A stretch of DNA of 27,108 nt, from NCBI GenBank assembly GCA_964548655.1, contig CAZJQT010000006.1, positions 1-27,108 of the forward strand, written 5' to 3'. Below are positions 21,910-27,108 of the stretch, piece after piece. The notes beneath the pieces are model-generated. The model searched no databases. It was given only the letters and a program-made list of their open reading frames with translations, and had not been told where the DNA came from. The stretch comes from CAZJQT01 sp964548655. Its GTDB lineage: Bacteria; Patescibacteriota; Saccharimonadia; Saccharimonadales; CAZJQT01. Both the position numbers and the translations under genes were made by a program. How positions within the stretch are numbered: the stretch's first letter is position 1; every line of letters starts with the position of its first letter.

Positions 21910-22485
21910 ATGAAAAAAACCAAGCCCATAAAATTACACTTAGCATGTGGCACAAATGTTGTGAAAGGCAAAGGTTGGACAAATGTAGACAATAACTCCG
22001 ACCACAATATTAAAGAAGGACAACTTGACCTTGATTGGGACCTACGCAAACCGCTGCCATACGATGATAATAGTATCGACAGAATCTTTCACGAACATTT
22101 TATCGAGCATCTACCGAAAGCTGAGGGCGAGACCTTTTTAAGAGACTGCTATAGATTACTCAAGCCGGGCGGTGCGATGAGGATAGGCTGGCCTGATGCC
22201 GCCAAAATGATGCGCGCATACGCAGAGCAGGATAAAAAATTCTTTGACTATATTTCAAAACACGTTGATGGTGGTATGTTATTCGGGATATGGGATGAGC
22301 TGCTAGTTGACTTCTTTTACTCCTGGCAACATAGGTACGGATACACCAGTAATCACTTAAAACAATTACTGCTACATGTTGGCTTTAAAGAAACGAAGGT
22401 TAAAAGCTACATGAAATCTGATTATGGATTCGATATTGATGTTAGGAATGATCCGGCCACAACATACATCGAGGTTATAAAATAG
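21910..22485 (+). CDS. Class I SAM-dependent methyltransferase
   Basis: This 191-aa protein of the Methyltransf_11 type has motif I LHLACGTN (9-16), an acidic residue near strand 2 (NVDNNS, D27), IFHEHFIEHLP (a typical post-motif helix) and LLKPGGAMRIGWPD. The substrate is not evident. As the first gene of the operon with an aminotransferase, a formyltransferase and glycosyltransferases, it probably methylates a sugar or the end of a glycan. Related small methyltransferases are common in surface-glycan loci. The start ATG lies 12 nt after GGAG, longer than usual, with a dyad in between. The gene ends 3 bp before the next ATG. From this gene rightward, arginine is mostly AGA/AGG. Confidence 0.85.
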   Translation: MKKTKPIKLHLACGTNVVKGKGWTNVDNNSDHNIKEGQLDLDWDLRKPLPYDDNSIDRIFHEHFIEHLPKAEGETFLRDCYRLLKPGGAMRIGWPDAAKMMRAYAEQDKKFFDYISKHVDGGMLFGIWDELLVDFFYSWQHRYGYTSNHLKQLLLHVGFKETKVKSYMKSDYGFDIDVRNDPATTYIEVIK

Positions 22486-22488
22486 CCA

Positions 22489-23598
22489 ATGTCCAACCGA
22501 ATACCATTTATCAAACCCGAATTTCCGCATATTGAAGAGGTTAAAGAGGATCTTCAGCAAATTTATGACAACAACTACTATTCCAATAACGGACCGATTT
22601 ATTACAAGTTCATTGAGGAAATGTCAGCCTATTTAGGTCAAAGCCTGCGCATTGTTGCCCTTAATAATGCCACCTCAGCCTTGATGCTAGCTATGAAAGC
22701 TTGTTTTAAACCAGAGGAAAAGTACGTAGCTCTTCCGGCATTTACATTTCCGGCTGGCCCATTGGCAGCACAATGGTGTGGTTACATACCATTATTTTTT
22801 GACATAGATAAAGAGACGCTACAGCCTAGCATATCCAGTATCAAAAAAATATATAAAGAATATGGACAAAATATAGCTGGGATCTTGTTAGTAAACGAGT
22901 ATGGCATTGGCAATGCGCAAATTGACGAATGGGAATCACTCAGTCAAGAGCTTGGCATACCGCTCATTATTGACTCTGCCCCTGGTATCGGCTCGACATA
23001 CCCTGACGGTAAGTTACTTGGCGCAAGAGGTGATTGTGAGATATTTTCAATGCACGCGACTAAGCCGTTTGGAATTGGTGAGGGCGGACTAATTGCAACA
23101 AAAAACAAAAACCTAGTTGATAAAATAGAATCACTAAAGAATTTTGGATTTGATGAACGTAAACTTACATACATAGAGGGTCTAAACGCCAAAATAACAG
23201 AACTCGACTGTGCTATTGGTTTAAGGTTACTTAAAAACTACGGAAACGTACTAACAAGAAGAAGAAAAGTATATTTAACCTACGAAAGACTGCTAAAAGA
23301 TAAAGTCAGATTTATTCCTTTTGCCGAGAGAGCATCAATTCAGTTTGCCACCATCCTTGTTAACAAAGACAAAAGAGACAAAGTCTTAGCAGAGCTCAAC
23401 AACCATAAAATAGATGCCCGCACCTATTATGCCCCGCCACTGCACTATCACCCACTTTTTAAAGACAACCCCAGAGAAGATCTAAAAAACACAGAAGAAA
23501 TTTCCCAGCAGGTCATTTCCTTACCTGTTCATAATGATATGACAACTAATACAGTAGAATTTATTTGCGATGTAGTTGAAGGAGCGATATATGGTTAA
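22489..23598 (+). CDS. PLP-dependent sugar aminotransferase (DegT/DnrJ/EryC1/StrS family), probably making a 4-amino-4,6-dideoxyhexose
   Basis: This 369-aa enzyme transfers an amino group from glutamate to a keto-sugar nucleotide. The PLP-binding lysine is K192 in SMHATKPFGIGEGG, and the pyridine-contacting aspartate is D162 in PLIIDSAPG. YSNNGPIYYKF and ALNNATSALMLAM near the N-terminus are typical. The HATK...EGG form and the NFGF block after it resemble VioA-type dTDP-4-amino-4,6-dideoxyglucose transaminases more than GDP-perosamine synthases, from memory. No ribosome-binding site is obvious; the gene starts 3 bp after the methyltransferase stop, so translation is probably coupled. It overlaps the formyltransferase by 8 bp, and those two steps are consecutive in N-formyl-sugar synthesis. 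Confidence 0.9.
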   Translation: MSNRIPFIKPEFPHIEEVKEDLQQIYDNNYYSNNGPIYYKFIEEMSAYLGQSLRIVALNNATSALMLAMKACFKPEEKYVALPAFTFPAGPLAAQWCGYIPLFFDIDKETLQPSISSIKKIYKEYGQNIAGILLVNEYGIGNAQIDEWESLSQELGIPLIIDSAPGIGSTYPDGKLLGARGDCEIFSMHATKPFGIGEGGLIATKNKNLVDKIESLKNFGFDERKLTYIEGLNAKITELDCAIGLRLLKNYGNVLTRRRKVYLTYERLLKDKVRFIPFAERASIQFATILVNKDKRDKVLAELNNHKIDARTYYAPPLHYHPLFKDNPREDLKNTEEISQQVISLPVHNDMTTNTVEFICDVVEGAIYG

Positions 23599-24337
23599 CC
23601 AGAAAATACTTGTCGTTACAGACAACAAAGAGATTCTAAACTTTTTTACAGAAATACTGAATGAAAAAAAGCAGCTACTTAGCGGCGTCACAGTTGAATA
23701 TTCATGCAAACCAAACAGCCCGCTTATTAAAAACACAGATGTCACTATTAAATTAATACCGATAGACATGAAAACGCAGTTTGAGGAAGTAATAGAAAAC
23801 TATCAACTGGTGATATCCGCTCACTGTAAACAAATATTCCCGCCCGAGTTGGTGGAAAAAGTAAAATGTATAAACATACACCCCGGACTTAATCCGTATA
23901 ACAGGGGCTGGTTCCCTCAGGTCTTCTCCATATTAAATGGTCTGCCGTTAGGTGCTACGATTCACGAGATTGATGAAAAAATTGATCACGGCAATATAAT
24001 TGCCCAAAAGGAAGTACCTCTTTATTCCTGGGATACTTCACTAACTGCCTATAACAGAGTACAGAACGCTGAAAGAGAGCTATTAGAAGAAAATATAGAG
24101 GCTATTTTTAACGGTAGTTACTCGACCTTTCCTCCAAAAGACGAAGGCAATCTCAACCTTAAAAAAGATTTCGATGGGCTACGAGAGATCGACCTTAATG
24201 AACAGACCACGTTTGAGGCAGCAATAGATAGACTAAGAGCCTTAACTCATCCTCCCTATAAGAATGCCTATTATATTGATCCTAAATCTGGGAGAAAGGT
24301 CTGGGCCCAAATTAGCCTGGAAGAAGACCCTGAATGA
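23591..24337 (+). CDS. Sugar N-formyltransferase (dTDP-4-amino-4,6-dideoxyglucose formyltransferase-like, VioF/WbkC group)
   Basis: I choose ATG 23591 (248 aa), which has AAGGAG six bases upstream; a TTG at 23576 would lie before that site. The protein belongs to the formyltransferase family that uses N10-formyltetrahydrofolate. The catalytic triad is visible as N95 and H97 in CINIHPG and D132 in KIDHGNII, with NPYNRGWFPQVFS between. The C-terminal part (YSWDTSLTAYNRVQNAERELL, IDRLRALTHPPYKNAYYIDPKSG) is characteristic of sugar N-formyltransferases such as VioF rather than of methionyl-tRNA formyltransferase, which has a different C-terminal domain. Paired with the upstream aminotransferase, it would make an N-formylamino sugar nucleotide. 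Its stop overlaps the next start (ATGA). Confidence 0.9.
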   Translation: MVNQKILVVTDNKEILNFFTEILNEKKQLLSGVTVEYSCKPNSPLIKNTDVTIKLIPIDMKTQFEEVIENYQLVISAHCKQIFPPELVEKVKCINIHPGLNPYNRGWFPQVFSILNGLPLGATIHEIDEKIDHGNIIAQKEVPLYSWDTSLTAYNRVQNAERELLEENIEAIFNGSYSTFPPKDEGNLNLKKDFDGLREIDLNEQTTFEAAIDRLRALTHPPYKNAYYIDPKSGRKVWAQISLEEDPE

Positions 24338-25431
24338 ACGCTCAATTACAACCAAAAGTAAGTATTATTGCTATTTCCTACAATCACGAGCGGTACATAA
24401 AACAAGCACTTGATAGTTTTTTGAGTCAGAAAACTAATTTTGGTTTCGAGATTATCGTTGGTGACGATCACTCAACAGATAATACGGTAAATATCATAAA
24501 GCAGTACGCTGCAAAACATCCTGATTTATTCAGACTGATAATCAGACCAAAAAACATAGGTATACAAAAAAACTTTTCAGACAGCATCAATCAAGCCAGC
24601 GGTGAATACATAGCGTTATGCGAATGCGACGACTATTGGACAGACTCGAATAAGCTGCAAACACAGGTTGATTTTATGGACAATAACCCACAATATTCAC
24701 TTTGTTTTCATCCGGTTAACGTATTCTTCCAGGGCAAAAAAGCTGAACCAAAAGCATTCCCTGACAAACAACGTTTTAGTAAATTTGATACCGAAGAACT
24801 GTTAAAAGAAAACTTCATACAGACCAATTCCGTTATGTATCGTAGACGTAATAAAGTTCATATCCCAGATAATATACTGCCAGTGGACTGGTACTTACAC
24901 CTTTATTTCGCTCAATTTGGGAGAATAGGTTACATAGATAAGGTCATGGCCGCTTATAGACGGCACGAAGGCGGTATATGGTGGGCAAAAAACGATACCG
25001 AGTTCTGGCAGAAAAACGCAGAGGGCCAGTTAAATATGTACCAAGAAGTATATGATTTATATAAAGACAAACCAGCTTATGTAAAAGCCCTACAAGAACC
25101 TATTAGCCGGGCAATGATAGCAATCGCAAAGCTTGGGGTTGGTAAAAAGGATCTAATACTTGAAGCCGTGACCAGACACCCAGAACTTACCGCCAACTTT
25201 ATAAAATATGAGAACGAAGTCCAAACTAAACACCGGCAAGATTTCGATAAATTGACACAACTGAACACCGACCATATAAAAAAACAGGAAGCTATCATAA
25301 AGCAACAACTGGAAGTTATCAAAGAACTTCGCGATAGACACGATGCCATAATTGAGAGTAGACCATACAACATTGCCAGCAGAGTTGGTATAGTCAGCCG
25401 GAGCAGAAAAAATAAAAAAAGTCCAATATGA
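24334..25431 (+). CDS. GT2-family glycosyltransferase with C-terminal coiled coil
   Basis: This 365-aa GT-A enzyme opens with PKVSIIAISYNHERYIKQALDSFLSQ and FEIIVGDDHSTDNT. The metal-binding motif CECDDYWTD (DD at 99-100) follows, then NSVMYRR and a typical DWYLHLYFAQFG block. Residues about 285-345 form a long charged helix (HRQDFDKLTQLNTDHIKKQEAI) likely to be a coiled coil, which could hold it to partner transferases. A basic tail (SRSRKNKK) ends the protein. It is coupled at both ends by ATGA overlaps, to the formyltransferase before it and the tandem glycosyltransferase after it. Donor sugar is unknown. Confidence 0.9.
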   Translation: MNAQLQPKVSIIAISYNHERYIKQALDSFLSQKTNFGFEIIVGDDHSTDNTVNIIKQYAAKHPDLFRLIIRPKNIGIQKNFSDSINQASGEYIALCECDDYWTDSNKLQTQVDFMDNNPQYSLCFHPVNVFFQGKKAEPKAFPDKQRFSKFDTEELLKENFIQTNSVMYRRRNKVHIPDNILPVDWYLHLYFAQFGRIGYIDKVMAAYRRHEGGIWWAKNDTEFWQKNAEGQLNMYQEVYDLYKDKPAYVKALQEPISRAMIAIAKLGVGKKDLILEAVTRHPELTANFIKYENEVQTKHRQDFDKLTQLNTDHIKKQEAIIKQQLEVIKELRDRHDAIIESRPYNIASRVGIVSRSRKNKKSPI

Positions 25432-27108
25432 GCAAAATTCGAAAACTAGCCAAGACTATATTACCGCCAGGCAGTAAACAACGTATATTTGCCGGCCGGA
25501 CTAAGAATGTGCTGCTTCATGGCCCTAGAAGCAACGTTTTTATTTATAAAAATTGGATAAGAAGAATTGAACCCACACTTCTCAACCCAACCTTAAAAGA
25601 CCAGAACATTAAAATATCAATAGTTGTGCCCTGTTATAACACTCCAGAGAAATACATCAGAGAGCTGATTCAATCGTTAGCTAACCAGACATACACCAAC
25701 TGGCAGTTATGTATTGCCGATGGTTCTACTGATGAATCGGCAAGCAATATAATACAAAATTACTGCGACCAGGATGAAAGAGTAATCTACAAAAGGATTG
25801 GGAAAAACCTAAACATTTCCGGCAATACAAACGTTGCCCTAAATCAGGCTACCGGATCACACATTGCTTTTCTTGATCACGATGATGTACTGCCGTCGTG
25901 GTCATTAAATGAGCTAGTTACATGCATTAAAAAGCAACCTAAAGTAGATATCTTTTACAGCGATGAAGATAGAATAAGTGAAAACGGCAAGGTTCGTATG
26001 AACCCATTATTTAAACCTGACTGGTCACCAGAACTTTTCTTCACCGCCAACTACGTCACCCATTTATTTGTAATAAAAGCAGACCTTATGAAAAAGCTAA
26101 AAGGTTTAAGATCAGAATTTGATGGATCACAGGACTATGATCTTATGCTCAGGGCACTTGACAAAAAACCAAACATTTTTCATATACCAAAAATTCTTTA
26201 TCACATGAGAATGGCTCACAGCTCAACCGCCTCCTCTATATCCATAAAAGGCTACGCCCACAATAGCGGGAACAGTGCTCTGGCGGCTTATTTTAATCGC
26301 AACCACATTAATGCCAAGGTCCTAGCTATAGATGATCGTCCCACTAACCATAGGATTAAGTTCGTGATCAAATCACCGCCACTGGTTAGTATTATTATTC
26401 CGTTCAAAGATAAAGCAAAGCTACTGAAAACCTGCGTAAACAGTATTTTAAAAAAGACTGCTTACGAAAATTATGAAATCATACTGGTTTCTAATAATAG
26501 TACTGAAGACAAAACCTTCCGTTATCTAAATAGCCTAAAGGGTAATAAAAGAATCAAGCAGCTAACATATAATAAGCCATTCAACTTTTCTGCGATTAAC
26601 AATTTTGCCCGCAAAAAAGCCCAAGGGCAAGTGCTAGTCTTTCTCAACAATGACACAGAGGTTATTACTGATGAATGGCTCGAGGAGCTGAGTTCAGTAG
26701 CTCTACAAAAAGAAATTGGTAGTGTTGGCGCTTTGTTATTGTATCCCGATAAGACCATACAACACGCCGGTATAATAGTTGGCATGCTTGGAACTGCCGG
26801 GCATGTGTTTCGGGACCTAAAATTAGGCACATTAACGCCATTCTGGTTACCGGATTGGCCACGTAATTATCTCGCGGTGACTGCAGCCTGTGTAGCCATA
26901 GAAGCAACTAAATTCGATATGGTGGGTGGTTTTGACGAACATTTTATAACAGCTGGCTCAGACGTCCGACTTGGCCTGGCTCTATACGAAAAAAGTTACA
27001 GGAACGTCTACTGGCCATTTGCTAAGCTTATTCATTATGAGAATGTTAGTGTAGGTGCATATAATAAACGAAGCGATAATAAGCATGATTATGAAGAATC
27101 TATGAAGT
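25428..27108 (+). CDS. Tandem GT2 glycosyltransferase (two GT-A domains), truncated by the window end
   Basis: The frame starts at ATG 25428, inside the previous stop (ATGA at 25428-25431), and remains open to the window edge for 560 codons, so the gene is 3' incomplete. After a basic N-terminus, GT domain 1 begins ISIVVPCYNTPEKYIRELIQSL, has CIADGSTDES and the motif AFLDHDDVLPSW, then FYSDEDRIS. GT domain 2 begins LVSIIIPFKDKAKLLKTCV, with LVSNNSTED, FLNNDTEVITDEW, QHAGIIVGMLG and GGFDEHFITAGSDVRLGLALYEKSYR. Such two-domain GT2 proteins usually make a repeating disaccharide or act late in O-antigen/rhamnan assembly. It may be followed by more of the glycan locus outside the window. Confidence 0.92.
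   Translation, partial: MSKIRKLAKTILPPGSKQRIFAGRTKNVLLHGPRSNVFIYKNWIRRIEPTLLNPTLKDQNIKISIVVPCYNTPEKYIRELIQSLANQTYTNWQLCIADGSTDESASNIIQNYCDQDERVIYKRIGKNLNISGNTNVALNQATGSHIAFLDHDDVLPSWSLNELVTCIKKQPKVDIFYSDEDRISENGKVRMNPLFKPDWSPELFFTANYVTHLFVIKADLMKKLKGLRSEFDGSQDYDLMLRALDKKPNIFHIPKILYHMRMAHSSTASSISIKGYAHNSGNSALAAYFNRNHINAKVLAIDDRPTNHRIKFVIKSPPLVSIIIPFKDKAKLLKTCVNSILKKTAYENYEIILVSNNSTEDKTFRYLNSLKGNKRIKQLTYNKPFNFSAINNFARKKAQGQVLVFLNNDTEVITDEWLEELSSVALQKEIGSVGALLLYPDKTIQHAGIIVGMLGTAGHVFRDLKLGTLTPFWLPDWPRNYLAVTAACVAIEATKFDMVGGFDEHFITAGSDVRLGLALYEKSYRNVYWPFAKLIHYENVSVGAYNKRSDNKHDYEESMK

Noticed and set aside
23576..23590. TTG at 23576 as start of the formyltransferase
   Set aside because: AAGGAG lies after it and six bases before ATG 23591, so ATG is the better start.
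22489..24337. Firm assignment of the aminotransferase/formyltransferase pair to N-formylperosamine (Brucella-type) synthesis
   Set aside because: Gmd is present, but the aminotransferase HATK...EGG block looks VioA-like; the dTDP-Qui4N route is at least as likely, so no specific sugar or gene symbol is given.
1..27108. CRISPR array, insertion sequence, tRNA or rRNA genes
   Set aside because: No regularly spaced repeats, transposase motifs, terminal inverted repeats, tRNA cloverleaf/TTCRA blocks or rRNA segments were seen in the spacers, which are all shorter than 300 bases.

Overview
The window looks like a chromosomal origin region from a small-genome Patescibacteria (CPR) bacterium, most likely Candidatus Saccharibacteria (TM7). 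This is an inference from gene content and architecture, not from a marker-gene search. The canonical bacterial order recF-dnaN-dnaA | oriC | rpmH-rnpA-yidC-jag is intact. It is flanked by a TraC-like/VirB4 type IV secretion-like operon of the kind common in TM7, and the genes are tightly packed with 1-8 bp overlaps. TGA, TAA and TAG all act as stops, so the UGA-glycine code of Gracilibacteria/Absconditabacteria is excluded.

Region 1 (1-8572, + strand) is a secretion and cell-envelope operon. It holds the tail of an upstream gene, a TraC-like VirB4-N-terminal protein, the VirB4 ATPase, an 843-aa membrane-anchored cysteine-paired protein, a secreted peptidoglycan hydrolase with three catalytic domains (lysozyme-like, amidase, CHAP), and a membrane-anchored Ig-like protein. 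Together they look like an ATP-driven envelope-spanning machine with its own wall-cutting enzyme, which would suit a bacterium living on the surface of a host cell.

Region 2 (8576-14657) is the replication origin and the conserved housekeeping block. recF, dnaN and dnaA lie on the minus strand; rpmH, rnpA, yidC and a KH-R3H (Jag/KhpB) gene lie on the plus strand. The 247-bp dnaA-rpmH spacer carries four DnaA-box matches and is the best oriC candidate. The dnaA-dnaN spacer carries a second, weaker box cluster and several palindromes. The rnpA-yidC spacer can fold into a closed RNA structure next to the yidC ribosome-binding site.

Region 3 (14791-27108) starts with yvcK/glmR and becomes a surface-glycan locus. 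It holds a GT4 glycosyltransferase, GDP-mannose 4,6-dehydratase, a GT2, an ABC exporter of Wzm/Wzt type, another GT2-like protein, a methyltransferase, a sugar aminotransferase, a sugar N-formyltransferase, a GT2, and a tandem-domain GT2 that runs off the window. Read together, these imply an ABC-exported polysaccharide that probably contains an N-formylated 4-amino-4,6-dideoxy sugar. The last five genes use AGA/AGG arginine codons much more than the origin block, consistent with separate ancestry.

A feature across the window is a -10-like hexamer placed only 6-11 nt before many start codons (recF, rpmH, rnpA, several glycan genes). This suggests widespread leaderless or near-leaderless transcription. 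I saw no tRNA, rRNA, insertion sequence or CRISPR array, and no gene-free stretch exceeds 300 bases.
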